Assembly (NCBI GenBank): GCA_020720965.1
Contig: DYNS01000003.1
Span: 1 to 33,378 of the forward strand
DNA: 33,378 nucleotides
Direction: 5' to 3'
Source: Anaerolinea sp.
GTDB lineage: Bacteria > Chloroflexota > Anaerolineae > Anaerolineales > Villigracilaceae
The notes beneath the pieces are model-generated. The model was given only the letters and a program-made list of their open reading frames with translations, did no database searches and was not told the DNA's origin. Below, one piece after another: positions 1 through 8,246 of this stretch (positions are counted from its first letter, which is position 1; the number at the start of each line of letters is the position of its first letter). A program made the translations under genes and the position numbers.

Positions 1-251
1 AGGGGGAAGAGGGTGCCATCCGCCAGGCGCATTTCGCGCAGGACGCGGTCGTAATCGGCTTTGCCCATAAACGTCTTTAAAGGCGAAAAACCGCCGGTTG
101 CCAGCAGTTCCAGGTCACACAAGGCGCGCATGGAAATTTTGATGGAGGGTAGTTTTGCGGCACGTTCCATCAGCGCGGCGCGTTCTTCCGGCGCGGCAAG
201 CAGGTTCACCAGCGTACCGCCATACGGAGCGATTAAATTGGCTTTAGACAT
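1..251 (-). CDS. sat: Sulfate adenylyltransferase (ATP sulfurylase), N-terminal part, cut by window edge
   Basis: The enzyme forms adenosine 5'-phosphosulfate from sulfate and ATP, the first step of sulfate activation. The visible 83 codons read MSKANLIAPYGGTLVNLL, then a stretch with ALCDLELLATGGFSPL and later DYDRVLREMRLADGTLFP. This is the characteristic N-terminal PUA-like domain of bacterial Sat, with the conserved ATGGFSPL segment. The start is the ATG at 251, preceded by AGGAG 11 nt upstream. The rest of the gene lies beyond base 1. The cysteine operon on the same strand about 9.5 kb away uses the sulfide this pathway would produce. The family assignment is from sequence memory and is strong for so short a piece. 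Confidence 0.88.
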   Translation of the reverse strand, partial: MSKANLIAPYGGTLVNLLAAPEERAALMERAAKLPSIKISMRALCDLELLATGGFSPLKTFMGKADYDRVLREMRLADGTLFP

Positions 252-269
252 GAAAAAAGGTTCTCCTAA

Positions 270-305
270 CGTATATTCAGTTGTTGAATTTTGGCAATTA
301 TAGCA
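270..305 (-). promoter_or_regulatory. Candidate promoters for sat
   Basis: Reading the minus strand, an extended -10 box TGCTATAAT lies at 305-297, just outside the end of the helicase gene. A second possible promoter is TTGCCA (297-292), 16 bp spacer and TATACG (275-270). Either would start transcription before the AGGAG of sat. Which one is used cannot be decided from sequence. Confidence 0.4.
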
Positions 306-326
306 GGGTTTGGCAAATGCGGCAGG

Positions 327-2537
327 CTAGGCTGGCTTCAGCGCTTCCAGCGGCAGGCAGGGCTTGGCGCCTCCTTGTCTCCCGGTGTTCCAGGTAAAAA
401 CCAAATCCCGGCGGGCGCGGGTAATGCCCACAAACAACAGGCGCAGCCTCTCGCGCACATACTCCTCCCTTGCGGTGAGGGTTGCCTTGCCTTCTTCGTA
501 CCAATCAAACTCCGTGCCGCGCACTGCCGCCCTCAATTGAGCCAGCGCCTCCGCCTCCAGGTTAAGCGAGTCGCGCACAAACCATTTCTCCCCAATGTAA
601 TTATCTTCTGCCTGTAAAGACGGAAAATCGTAATTATTCATCGAAGTCAGGTACACCCGGTCCCACTCCAAGCCTTTTGCCTTGTGCATGGTCGCCACAA
701 CCACCCTGCCGCGATGCCGCTCCGGGTCGAACCCGGAATCATCGCTGGAAAAGCCCAAAAAGCGGCGCTCATTTCGGGCAATTACGCTTAATTCAGCGGC
801 CAACTCTGGCAGCCGCCAATAGGAATGCGCCTCCGCCGCCTGTCTCAGCGCCAACGCCAATTTGTGCGCCAACGCCAGTTCTGCCGGCTCGGTAAATAAA
901 TCCTGCGCCAGGGTCAGGGTCATTTGGTCGATGGGAAGGAGGACGCTTGCCTGCCAGCGGCGGATGACCTCCGCGAAGGCATTCAACTCTGCCCGGAGAT
1001 TCTCCTCCTCTTCCCCGCTCAAGCCTGGGGGCAGAACAAAAGGCATCTCCTCCTCTGGAAAAAGATACGCCTCCACCCGGCGGATTCGCCGCAACACCGA
1101 AGCCACCGAATCCGAAAAACCTTGCAAACTCTCTTCCTCCCGCCAAGCGCGCCGCCAAACCTGGTAGGCTTTTGCCAGTTTGGCAGCCGAGCCAGGGTCG
1201 GAGAGATAGGTAAAGACATTGGCAATTGCCCCGGCAGTCATGCGGGTGGAATTGCTGCTGCTCATCAACTCCACATAATCCACCTTGTGCCTCTTAAGCG
1301 CCTCCACCATCTCTGCCCCGCGACCATTGCGCGGCACAAGGATAGCCACCGTCCAATCGGCATGGGTTGGCAGCCAATTCTCCAAAGAGCGGGCAATTGC
1401 TTCGGCTTCCTCTTCTGGTTTGTACTTTCTGCTCGCAAACTGCACCGCCGCAGGGTCGGCAGGCGGGTTCGGCTGCGGGTCATCCGCCTCTGCCGGGTGA
1501 ATATACGGCAATCCCAACGCGCTCCGACAAGCCTCCGCCGGGTGTTCGTTCCTTGTCCACTCTATCAGCCGGTTTGCCAGGTCTATAATCGCGGGCTGCG
1601 ACCTGCCAGAGACGGGCAATTCCCTCTTCCAGTCGGCTTCGTGGGCAATAAAATCGCGCAGCAGGCGCGGGTTGGCGGTGGTGAACGTCTCAAAAATTGC
1701 CTGGTTGGGGTCGCCCACCCGTACCCAATTGCCCTCCCCGGCTAAAAGGCGCAAAATCGCCTCCTGAATCTGAGAAGAATCCTGGGCTTCATCCTCCAGC
1801 ACATAGGGAAACCGATACCGCAGGCGGGCGAGATACTCCGGGTCGCTTTCCAGCACCCGATACGCCAGCCGAATCAGGTCGTCAAAATCCACTGCGCCCC
1901 GGTACGCCAACGCCCGTTGATAATCGGCATACACCGCCCAGCCCATCTCCGCCAGCGGCAAAGGCGGCGAGGCATCCAACCTGGCACGCAAAGCGTCTGG
2001 CGTAAGGCGTTCATCCTTGGCAGAGCGGATGAAGGCAGTGCAAAGCGATTCGAGCGCCTCTTGCAAACCCCGTCTCCCCTTCTGACGGTTAAAATCCTGC
2101 CCGTCCGGCTTCAGGTACGCCCCAATTTCATCCTCGTGGTTTGCCAGCCACGCCTTCACCGCATCTTTGCGAATCAACTCGGCTTCGCGTTCATCCACAA
2201 TGCTAAAGCGCTCCTCCAACCCTGCCAGGGCGGGTTTCTCCCGCACAATATCGTGCGCCAGCCCGTGCAAAGTCCGCACCCGGTAGCCGAGATGCGGCAA
2301 AAGCCCATGCTTCTCCACCATCCTGCCGATACGGGCTGCAAAATTATCCACCGCAGAATGAACCAGGGTGACGATAAGCACCTCCTGGTCAGAGGCTAAT
2401 GCCCCGCTCCGGATGATTTGAGCGGCGAGGGCGCTAAGGGTGAAGGTTTTGCCAGAACCGGGCACAGCCGCAATCCCCATTTTTCCACTGCGATAACGTA
2501 AAACTTCAATTTGAGAAGGTCTAAGGGTAAAATCCAT
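327..2537 (-). CDS. UvrD/Rep-type superfamily 1 DNA helicase
   Basis: An ATP-driven 3'-5' DNA helicase of the UvrD/PcrA/Rep group, acting in DNA repair or in restarting replication. The 736-residue protein has the SF1A motifs in order: a Q-like start (LRPSQIEVLRY), Walker A AVPGSGKT at about residues 24-31, DEAQD (motif II), GDPNQAIFETF (motif III), VATMHKAKGLEWDRVYL (motif V) and LLFVGITRARRDL (motif VI). I chose the ATG at 2537. An upstream TTG at 2594 keeps the frame open but lies inside the promoter -35 region, so it cannot be in the transcript. The gene is divergent from the S1 protein gene. It is close in size to PcrA but diverged; the paralogue type within SF1A is not certain. Confidence 0.9.
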   Translation of the reverse strand: MDFTLRPSQIEVLRYRSGKMGIAAVPGSGKTFTLSALAAQIIRSGALASDQEVLIVTLVHSAVDNFAARIGRMVEKHGLLPHLGYRVRTLHGLAHDIVREKPALAGLEERFSIVDEREAELIRKDAVKAWLANHEDEIGAYLKPDGQDFNRQKGRRGLQEALESLCTAFIRSAKDERLTPDALRARLDASPPLPLAEMGWAVYADYQRALAYRGAVDFDDLIRLAYRVLESDPEYLARLRYRFPYVLEDEAQDSSQIQEAILRLLAGEGNWVRVGDPNQAIFETFTTANPRLLRDFIAHEADWKRELPVSGRSQPAIIDLANRLIEWTRNEHPAEACRSALGLPYIHPAEADDPQPNPPADPAAVQFASRKYKPEEEAEAIARSLENWLPTHADWTVAILVPRNGRGAEMVEALKRHKVDYVELMSSSNSTRMTAGAIANVFTYLSDPGSAAKLAKAYQVWRRAWREEESLQGFSDSVASVLRRIRRVEAYLFPEEEMPFVLPPGLSGEEEENLRAELNAFAEVIRRWQASVLLPIDQMTLTLAQDLFTEPAELALAHKLALALRQAAEAHSYWRLPELAAELSVIARNERRFLGFSSDDSGFDPERHRGRVVVATMHKAKGLEWDRVYLTSMNNYDFPSLQAEDNYIGEKWFVRDSLNLEAEALAQLRAAVRGTEFDWYEEGKATLTAREEYVRERLRLLFVGITRARRDLVFTWNTGRQGGAKPCLPLEALKPA

Positions 2538-2570
2538 GCAATTCACACTTTTGAGAAAGAGATAACTTTC

Positions 2571-2594
2571 ATTATAGCAAATTGGTATTGTCAA
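2571..2594 (-). promoter_or_regulatory. Helicase promoter (extended -10)
   Basis: On the minus strand TGCTATAAT (2579-2571) is a perfect extended -10. A TTGACA (2594-2589) lies only 12 bp upstream, too close for a standard -35, so the extended -10 is the more likely driver. Transcription would start near 2564, giving a leader of about 27 nt before the ATG at 2537. Confidence 0.55.
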
Positions 2595-2616
2595 GTTCTC
2601 TTTTCGCCTTTATAAT
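2588..2616 (+). promoter_or_regulatory. Promoter of the S1-domain protein gene
   Basis: TTGTCA (2588-2593), a 17-bp spacer and a consensus TATAAT (2611-2616) form a near-ideal housekeeping promoter. Its -35 overlaps the TTGACA of the opposite strand, so the two divergent genes share promoter DNA back to back. The start point would be near 2623, about 27 nt before the ATG at 2650. Confidence 0.75.
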
Positions 2617-2649
2617 CGTCTAATATCTTTGTACTGGAGCAATCAAGTT

Positions 2650-3861
2650 ATGATGGAACAGAATAACGCCCTTGAAGGGCAGGGGGGCCGCGAGGACCAA
2701 ACCCAACAGGAAAATAACGAAACAATGGAAAGCCTCATGCAGTCGGAACAAGCCGGGCTGGAGTTTCCCAGCCAGGGCGAGATTCGCCAGGGTGTCATCG
2801 CCAGTGTTTCGCCGTCTCAGATTTTGGTCAGCGTTGGCGCCAAGTCTGAAGGTGTCATCATGGGTCGGGAGTTGGACCAAATCCCCGCCTCAGAACGTGA
2901 TGCCTTTGAAGTCGGTCAACCGATTTCTGTTTTCGTTCTCAACCCGGAAGACCAAAACGGCAACATCGTTCTGTCTTACAACCGCGCCCGCGAAGCAATG
3001 GGCTGGGAAGTTGTGGAACAGATGAAGACCACCAACGAAACCTTTGAAGGCAAGATTGAAGGTTATAACAAAGGCGGTCTTATCGTTTTGGTTCATGGTC
3101 TGCGCGGTTTCATTCCTTCCTCGCAAATTAGCCTGATGCGCCGCAACCTGGTGCAGGGAGATACGCCCGACCGCTGGGCGAAGATGATGGGAGAAGCCAT
3201 TAGCGTGCGGATTATTGAAGTGGACCGTGAACGCCGCCGCTTAATCCTCTCTGAACGCGCCGCCAATCCCGAAACCCGTCAGTCTCTCAAAGAGCGCGTG
3301 ATTGACGAATTGCAGGAAGGGCAGGTTTACACCGGGCGCGTTACCTCCGTGGCAGACTTTGGCGTGTTCGTCAATGTCAACGGGGCGGATGGCTTGGTTC
3401 ACCTCTCCGAACTTTCCTGGGACCGGGTTCAGCACCCCAGCGAACTGTTTGAAGTAGGTCAGGAAGTGAAAGTAAAAGTTATCAGCGTGGATAAGGACAA
3501 GAAACGCATTGGTCTTTCCGTCCGCGCTTTGCAGGGCGACCCCTGGCAGCAGAAGGTGGAAAGCTTCAAGGTTGGTCAATTGGTGGAAGGAACTATCACC
3601 CGCCTGACCAAATTTGGCGCTTTTGCCCGGCTGGAAGGAGACGTGGAAGGTCTTATTCACATCTCCGAACTGAGCGAGAACCGCATCAATCACCCCAAAG
3701 AAGCAGTGAAAGAGGGCGACATGCTCACCTTGCGGGTCATCCGCATCGACTCGGACCAGCGCCGCATCGGTCTTAGCCTGCGGAAGGTGGACTCGGGAGC
3801 CTTTGCCGACCAGGACATGAAAGCGCTTGCGGCAGAACTCACCCAGGAAGACCAGGAATAA
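2650..3861 (+). CDS. S1 RNA-binding domain protein (30S ribosomal protein S1-like)
   Basis: A 403-residue protein made of four S1 (OB-fold) RNA-binding repeats at about residues 42-110, 125-195, 223-292 and 308-378. Repeats 3 and 4 carry the classical pattern, with GRVTSVADFGVFV and GTITRLTKFGAFARL each followed by GL(V/I)H(L/I)SELS. Four-repeat S1 proteins serve as ribosomal protein bS1 in many non-proteobacteria, helping mRNA bind to the 30S subunit. The acidic, Gln-rich first 40 residues lie outside the repeats. The start is ATG 2650, with CTGGAG about 10 nt upstream; an in-frame TTG at 2629 lies next to the promoter and lacks a ribosome site. The gene is monocistronic, with its own promoter and a strong terminator. 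Confidence 0.9.
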   Translation: MMEQNNALEGQGGREDQTQQENNETMESLMQSEQAGLEFPSQGEIRQGVIASVSPSQILVSVGAKSEGVIMGRELDQIPASERDAFEVGQPISVFVLNPEDQNGNIVLSYNRAREAMGWEVVEQMKTTNETFEGKIEGYNKGGLIVLVHGLRGFIPSSQISLMRRNLVQGDTPDRWAKMMGEAISVRIIEVDRERRRLILSERAANPETRQSLKERVIDELQEGQVYTGRVTSVADFGVFVNVNGADGLVHLSELSWDRVQHPSELFEVGQEVKVKVISVDKDKKRIGLSVRALQGDPWQQKVESFKVGQLVEGTITRLTKFGAFARLEGDVEGLIHISELSENRINHPKEAVKEGDMLTLRVIRIDSDQRRIGLSLRKVDSGAFADQDMKALAAELTQEDQE

Positions 3862-3873
3862 ATTGCCAGAAGG

Positions 3874-3905
3874 AGAGCGCACCGCAAGGTGCGCTCTTTT
3901 CTTTT
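3874..3905 (+). terminator. Rho-independent terminator after the S1 gene
   Basis: A perfect 10-bp stem AGAGCGCACC/GGTGCGCTCT with a GCAA tetraloop (3884-3887), followed by TTTCTTTT. It starts 12 nt after the stop codon. Confidence 0.93.
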
Positions 3906-3928
3906 GCCCTCTTTTTTGTCTCTATTCT

Positions 3929-5005
3929 ATGACTCTTAACCTCCCCCTCCTTGTAGACGCTCATCAAGACCTTGCTTGGAATATGCTCAGTTTTGGGCGA
4001 GATTACACCCGCCCGGTGCAGGAAACCCGCCTGCGCGAGAAAGATACTTTTGTTGTGCCGAACAACGGCGACACGGTTCTAAGCTGGCAGGAATATCAAC
4101 GCGGGCGGGTTGCCTTGGTGTTTGCCACCCTATTCGCTGCGCCCTGGCGCACCCGCGCCGGGGATTGGGACAGCCAGGTGTACAAGACTCCCCAAGAGGC
4201 GCACCGCCTGTACCACGCCCAGTTGGATGCCTACGAGCGGTTGTTTGATGAACACCCGGAGAAATTTACCCCGGTTCGCTCTGCTGCTGAACTGAATCGC
4301 CTGCTTTCGGAAGGCTCCTCCGCTACCGGTTTGCTGACTTTGATGGAAGGCGCGGATGCCGTGCTGAATCCACGTGAGTTGGAGGAATGGTGGCAGCGCG
4401 GGGTGAGGGTGATTGGTCCAGCCTGGGTTGGCACTCGTTATAGCGGCGGCACGCGCGAGCCGGGTTCTCTTACAGCGGAGGGACGGGTTCTTTTGCAGAG
4501 TATGGCAGAGCGCGGATTTTTGCTGGATTTGAGTCACATGGCTTGGGAAGCCGCCCTGGAAGCCCTCGACCGCTATGAGGGGGCTTTGCTTGCCAGCCAT
4601 TCCAACCCGTTAAAGATGGTAAAAAACGGTACCAGTAACCGTTTTTTGACGGATGAAATTATAGACGGGATTGTGGCGAGGGATGGGGTTATTGGGATTG
4701 TTCCGTTTAACCGGTTTTTGAATCAGAACTGGCAAAATGAGAACCCCCGCACCGATTGCCCGCTGGAGATGGTGGCGGCGCACCTGGATTATATTTGTCA
4801 GCGTGCCGGGGATGCCCGCCATGTGGGCTTTGGCACGGATTTTGACGGCGGTTTTGGCTTGCAGCACATCCCCGCCGGGTTGGATACGATTGCAGATTTG
4901 CATCTGCTAATTCCCATTTTGCAAGGCTACGGCTATTCCGCCGCCGATATTGACTTGATTTTTGGCGGCAACTGGCTTTCCTTGCTGAGAAAGGCGCTGC
5001 CCTGA
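3929..5005 (+). CDS. Membrane dipeptidase (peptidase family M19, renal dipeptidase-like)
   Basis: Zinc dipeptidases of family M19 hydrolyse dipeptides, including those with a C-terminal D-residue. The 358-residue protein shows the family's metal-site landmarks: DAHQDLAWN at residues 10-18 (the HxD pair), LLTLMEGAD with the bridging Glu, LDLSHMA, LLASHSN, and GFGTDFDGGFG near the C-terminus. No signal peptide is seen, so it is probably cytoplasmic. The start is the ATG at 3929; the open frame extends upstream through the S1 terminator, which rules out earlier starts. The stop overlaps the next ATG by one base (TGATG), implying translational coupling with the small membrane protein. No clear promoter lies between the terminator and the ATG. 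Confidence 0.88.
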   Translation: MTLNLPLLVDAHQDLAWNMLSFGRDYTRPVQETRLREKDTFVVPNNGDTVLSWQEYQRGRVALVFATLFAAPWRTRAGDWDSQVYKTPQEAHRLYHAQLDAYERLFDEHPEKFTPVRSAAELNRLLSEGSSATGLLTLMEGADAVLNPRELEEWWQRGVRVIGPAWVGTRYSGGTREPGSLTAEGRVLLQSMAERGFLLDLSHMAWEAALEALDRYEGALLASHSNPLKMVKNGTSNRFLTDEIIDGIVARDGVIGIVPFNRFLNQNWQNENPRTDCPLEMVAAHLDYICQRAGDARHVGFGTDFDGGFGLQHIPAGLDTIADLHLLIPILQGYGYSAADIDLIFGGNWLSLLRKALP

Positions 5006-5478
5006 TGGATGAAGAAACGAATCTACCCGAGGAAGCGAACCCTGTAGTGAGGGCGCTTGCCAAAGACCGGGTCATTTTTGGTTTGGCGGTGGCAATTTTG
5101 GGGGTGTTGGTCTTTTTGGTGGGCGCGAAGCCGGGTTGGTTTGGCTTGCGGCACAACGAGTCGGTTGGTTTTGTTCAGATTACAGTTTTTTTGGTGGGGC
5201 TGGCGTTCTTGTGCCTGGGTGGATACATTAGCCTGGCGGCTTTGTGGAATGGCGAAGAGAAGAGCATCGCCGCCGATATTGGCTTGCGCCTGATTGGGAC
5301 GGGCTATGTCATTGCCGTTTTTACCGGCATGGCAGATATTTTTGGCATGAGCGTGATTGATACGCCCAATGTGCCTTTTTTTGGTCCCTGGCAGGCGGCG
5401 GGGGTGCAGGTGGGCATGGCGGTGATTGCGTTGGGGATGTTTTTACTCGTTCCCCAAAAATGGTTTTCGCGCAGGTAG
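5005..5478 (+). CDS. Small multi-pass membrane protein, function unknown
   Basis: A 157-residue protein with an acidic N-terminus (MDEETNLPEEAN) and about four predicted membrane segments, near residues 23-42, 55-77, 93-113 and 130-152. It ends in a basic tail (QKWFSRR), which suggests a cytoplasmic C-terminus. It overlaps the M19 dipeptidase stop codon by one base, so the two are probably translated together; a role linked to peptide use is possible but unproven. I do not recognise the family. Confidence 0.75.
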   Translation: MDEETNLPEEANPVVRALAKDRVIFGLAVAILGVLVFLVGAKPGWFGLRHNESVGFVQITVFLVGLAFLCLGGYISLAALWNGEEKSIAADIGLRLIGTGYVIAVFTGMADIFGMSVIDTPNVPFFGPWQAAGVQVGMAVIALGMFLLVPQKWFSRR

Positions 5479-5487
5479 GCTGGTCTC

Positions 5488-5516
5488 TTGCGCCTTTTGA
5501 GGGGGCATCTTAGAAT
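5488..5516 (+). promoter_or_regulatory. aspA promoter, positioned for a leaderless transcript
   Basis: TTGCGC (5488-5493), a 17-bp spacer and TAGAAT (5511-5516). The ATG begins at 5523, 6 nt after the -10, which is where transcription should start. No good ribosome-binding site lies upstream of the ATG. This fits a leaderless mRNA. Confidence 0.55.
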
Positions 5517-5522
5517 CGGGGA

Positions 5523-6938
5523 ATGAACCCTTCCCCTACCTTCCGTATCGAACATGACCTGCTCGGCGAGCGGCAAGTGCCACAAGAAGCGTGGTATGGC
5601 ATTCACACCTTGCGCGCTCTGGAAAATTTCCCCATCACCGGTTCTCCCATTGGGCGGTATCGCAGCCTGGTGCGGGCGTTGGCGCTGGTAAAGCAAGCCT
5701 GTGCCAACGCCAATTTGGAACTGGGTCAGTTGGGCAAAGACCACGCCGACGCCATTTTGCACGCCTGCCGTTTTGTGGCAGACGGCGAGTATGACTCTCA
5801 GTTTGTGGTGGATGTCATTCAGGGCGGCGCTGGTACATCGACCAATATGAACGCCAATGAGGTGATTGCCAACCTGGGGCTTGTGTTTATGGGGCACGAG
5901 CGCGGCGAGTATCGCTACCTGCACCCGTTGGAGCATGTCAACATGAGCCAAAGCACCAACGATGTCTACCCCACTGCCCTAAAACTTGCTCTGCACCTGG
6001 AACTGCAAAAATTAGACGCGGCGATGGGTGTGCTGCGCGACTCTTTTGACAAAAAAGCCCAGGAGTTTGCTCACCTGCTGAAGATGGGGCGCACCCAACT
6101 ACAAGACGCTGTGCCAATGACCCTGGGGCAGGAATTTAGCACCTACGCCGTAATGCTGGACGAAGACCGCCAACGCCTGAGAGAAGCCGCCCTGCTCATT
6201 CAGGAAATTAACCTGGGCGCAACTGCCATCGGAACCGGGATTAACGCCCCGCCTCAATACGCCGCCCTTGCCTGCCAACGCCTAGTGGATTTAACCGGCA
6301 TCCCCTTTGTCACCGCCGGAAACCTGGTGGAAGCCACCCAGGACGCAGGCGCTTTTGTGCAGCTTTCCGGGGTGCTAAAACGGGTTGCTGTCAAACTTTC
6401 CAAAACCTGCAACGACCTGCGCCTGCTCTCCTCCGGTCCCCGCGCCGGGCTGGGGGAGATTAACCTGCCCGCCGTGCAAGCCGGTTCCTCCATTATGCCG
6501 GGCAAGGTCAATCCTGTCATCCCGGAAGTGGTGAACCAGATTGCCTTTGAAGTCATTGGCAACGATGTCACCGTCTCTTTTGCGGCGGAGGCGGGGCAGT
6601 TGCAGTTAAACGCCTTCGAGCCGGTCATTGGGTACAACCTGCTCAATAGCATTATCTATCTGCGGCAGGGCTGCCTTACCCTGGCAGATAAATGCGTGTG
6701 TGGCATTACCGCCAACACCCAAAGGCTTAACGATATTGTGGAAAATTCGATTGGGATTGCCACCGCCCTCAATCCTTACATCGGCTACGAGAACGCCACC
6801 CGCGTAGCCAAAGAAGCCTATCAAACCGGCAAAAGCGTGCGGGAGATTGTTCTACACCTGGGTTTGCTCTCCGCTCAGGAATTGGAGGAGATTTTGCAGC
6901 CCCAGGCGCTGATTCAGCCCCGCGCCCCCCACCGTTAA
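5523..6938 (+). CDS. aspA: Aspartate ammonia-lyase (aspartase)
   Basis: Aspartase converts L-aspartate to fumarate and ammonia. The 471-residue length is normal for the fumarase/aspartase superfamily. The N-terminus matches aspartase rather than fumarase: IEHDLLGERQVPQEAWYGIHT followed by RALENFPITG. Further landmarks are GGAGTSTNMNANEVIAN, the region HVNMSQSTNDVYPTA, and the superfamily signature GSSIMPGKVNP near residues 320-330, whose Ser is the catalytic base. The start is the ATG at 5523, dictated by the promoter immediately upstream. A terminator follows directly. Fumarase is the main alternative, but the N-terminal wording favours aspartase. Confidence 0.93.
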   Translation: MNPSPTFRIEHDLLGERQVPQEAWYGIHTLRALENFPITGSPIGRYRSLVRALALVKQACANANLELGQLGKDHADAILHACRFVADGEYDSQFVVDVIQGGAGTSTNMNANEVIANLGLVFMGHERGEYRYLHPLEHVNMSQSTNDVYPTALKLALHLELQKLDAAMGVLRDSFDKKAQEFAHLLKMGRTQLQDAVPMTLGQEFSTYAVMLDEDRQRLREAALLIQEINLGATAIGTGINAPPQYAALACQRLVDLTGIPFVTAGNLVEATQDAGAFVQLSGVLKRVAVKLSKTCNDLRLLSSGPRAGLGEINLPAVQAGSSIMPGKVNPVIPEVVNQIAFEVIGNDVTVSFAAEAGQLQLNAFEPVIGYNLLNSIIYLRQGCLTLADKCVCGITANTQRLNDIVENSIGIATALNPYIGYENATRVAKEAYQTGKSVREIVLHLGLLSAQELEEILQPQALIQPRAPHR

Positions 6939-6942
6939 ACGG

Positions 6943-6974
6943 AAACAGGCTCCCACACGGGAGCCTGTTTTTTT
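6943..6974 (+). terminator. Rho-independent terminator after aspA
   Basis: A 12-bp perfect stem AAACAGGCTCCC/GGGAGCCTGTTT with an ACAC loop, followed by TTTT on the plus strand. It lies between convergent genes. On the minus strand it lacks a T-run beyond the stem, so it mainly serves aspA. Confidence 0.92.
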
Positions 6975-6983
6975 CATAAGGGG

Positions 6984-7460
6984 CTATTTCTCGGCTTTGG
7001 GTTTCCATTCGCCGCTTATCAGCAGCTCCCGCCCCGATTCTGCTTTGTCCTCGTAAATTTCGTATAACAGTTGCATGGGGAAGACGTTTGCGAGCATTGC
7101 CTGCGCCGGGCAATAGCGCTGTGCCGAGAGTTCTATGGCGCGTAAGACTGCCGCTTCTTGTATGTTTGTGCCGCTAAAGATGTATTTGATGACGGCGCTG
7201 GTGAAGACGTGCGGGTGTTCGTTCTTCTGGTCGGCGTGAACCTGCACCTCAAACGAGGTGATGGCTTGTTGTTTCTTCCGCAAAATGGAGATGACGTCCA
7301 TGGCGGTACAGCCTGCCAGCGAGACTGCCATGAGTTCCAGGGGGCGAAAGCCATCGTTGGCACCGCCCACGCTGGGGTCTGCGCCGAGGGGGACGTTGAA
7401 GCCGGTGTCGGCGCTGCCGGTGAAGGTTAATCCATTGCTCCAGGTAACTTTTGCGTCCAT
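6984..7460 (-). CDS. OsmC/Ohr family hydroperoxide-reducing protein
   Basis: Proteins of this family reduce organic hydroperoxides with a reactive Cys pair. The 158-residue protein has both Cys motifs: SLAGCTAMDVISILRKK with Cys51 and AQRYCPAQAML with Cys117. Its layout (N-terminal strands, the FRPLELMAVSLAGC helix, a VHADQKNEHPHVF strand) fits the YhfA/OsmC-like subgroup more than Ohr. The start at 7460 follows an excellent ribosome site, AAGGAGAAAAAA. It lies after the terminator of the disulfide oxidoreductase gene, so it is probably a separate unit. The neighbouring redox sigma-factor block suggests a shared role in oxidative stress, which is an inference. Confidence 0.9.
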   Translation of the reverse strand: MDAKVTWSNGLTFTGSADTGFNVPLGADPSVGGANDGFRPLELMAVSLAGCTAMDVISILRKKQQAITSFEVQVHADQKNEHPHVFTSAVIKYIFSGTNIQEAAVLRAIELSAQRYCPAQAMLANVFPMQLLYEIYEDKAESGRELLISGEWKPKAEK

Positions 7461-7479
7461 TTTTTTCTCCTTAGGGGGA

Positions 7480-7518
7480 TAAAAAATGACGGCTGCCCGG
7501 CATGAGAGCAGCCGTCAT
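7480..7518 (-). terminator. Rho-independent terminator of the redox operon
   Basis: On the minus strand a perfect 11-bp stem ATGACGGCTGC/GCAGCCGTCAT (7518-7508 with 7496-7486) has an 11-nt loop and ends in TTTTTT. It lies 12 nt after the disulfide oxidoreductase stop codon. Confidence 0.85.
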
Positions 7519-7529
7519 CGCTTGTTGGT

Positions 7530-8195
7530 TTATTGGAGGGTGCGTTGCAGTTCTGCCAGCAGTTGTTGTTCTGGCACTGCGCCAACGACCCGCCCTTTGG
7601 CGTTGATGACTGTATCCGGTACGCCGCTGATGCTGTATTGGCTGGAAAGGTCGTTAAATTCCATTGCTTCCACGCCTTCGGCGAGAACCATTTGGGGGTT
7701 TTCCATTGCCATCTGGTAGGCGAGGACTACGGCGCGGGGGCAGTAGGGGCAGGTGGGGGTGACGAAGACTTCCAGGTGCAGGGGTTGGTTGATGGATTTT
7801 AGAAATTCGCGGGTGGGGGTTGCCAAACCAGAGTCGCGCCCAGAGACGAGGATGATGCCCTGAATGAGAGTGGTGAACTCATGCCCGGAGGGGATGCCCA
7901 TGTAACGGATGCCGTAGTCGGTCAGTTGGTCGCCTTCTTTAGCGGCGATGACGAGGACGGGGGCTTTTCCTTCCACTTTGTAGTGTTGGGCAAGGTCTGC
8001 TTCGGCGTTTACATCATGCACCGAGAGGCTGAGCAGGCTGGAGAGGGGGGTTACTTCTTCCAGCAGTTGTTGAATTTCGGCGCAGTAGTCGCAGTGTTCC
8101 TGGGTGCTGAAGAAGAGCAGGTGAACGGGGTTTTTGAGTTCGGCAAAGACCTGTTCAATTTGTTGCACAATTTCTTGGGGCAGGAGTTTTTCCAT
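7530..8195 (-). CDS. Two-domain protein disulfide oxidoreductase (PDO, glutaredoxin-like)
   Basis: PDOs are cytoplasmic thiol-disulfide exchange proteins made of two thioredoxin folds, best known in thermophilic bacteria and archaea, where they form or isomerise disulfides. This 221-residue protein has an N-terminal fold with active site HCDYC (Cys35, Cys38) and a C-terminal fold with TCPYC (Cys149, Cys152). Cis-Pro loops KAPV (Pro79) and SGVPDT are present. The length is the family norm. A ribosome site AAAGGA precedes the ATG. It is the last gene of a minus-strand series sigma factor, anti-sigma, zinc-ribbon, PDO, with a strong terminator after it. The context suggests that it is a target and effector of the thiol-stress regulator. 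Confidence 0.9.
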   Translation of the reverse strand: MEKLLPQEIVQQIEQVFAELKNPVHLLFFSTQEHCDYCAEIQQLLEEVTPLSSLLSLSVHDVNAEADLAQHYKVEGKAPVLVIAAKEGDQLTDYGIRYMGIPSGHEFTTLIQGIILVSGRDSGLATPTREFLKSINQPLHLEVFVTPTCPYCPRAVVLAYQMAMENPQMVLAEGVEAMEFNDLSSQYSISGVPDTVINAKGRVVGAVPEQQLLAELQRTLQ

Positions 8196-8246
8196 TTTTC
8201 GTTTTTTCCTTTGGTGTGTTTGCCCGCACGGGGCTTGGGGCGCTCA

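Noticed and set aside
924..1745. Long antisense open frames (for example 924-1745 plus, 11379-12230 plus, 13228-14064 plus)
   Set aside because: They lie opposite clear genes, have no ribosome sites and give low-complexity proteins; they are frame shadows of GC-rich coding DNA.
2538..2594. Helicase start 19 codons upstream (TTG at 2594)
   Set aside because: The codon lies in the promoter -35 and the stretch covers the -10; it cannot be transcribed from this promoter and is not conserved helicase sequence.
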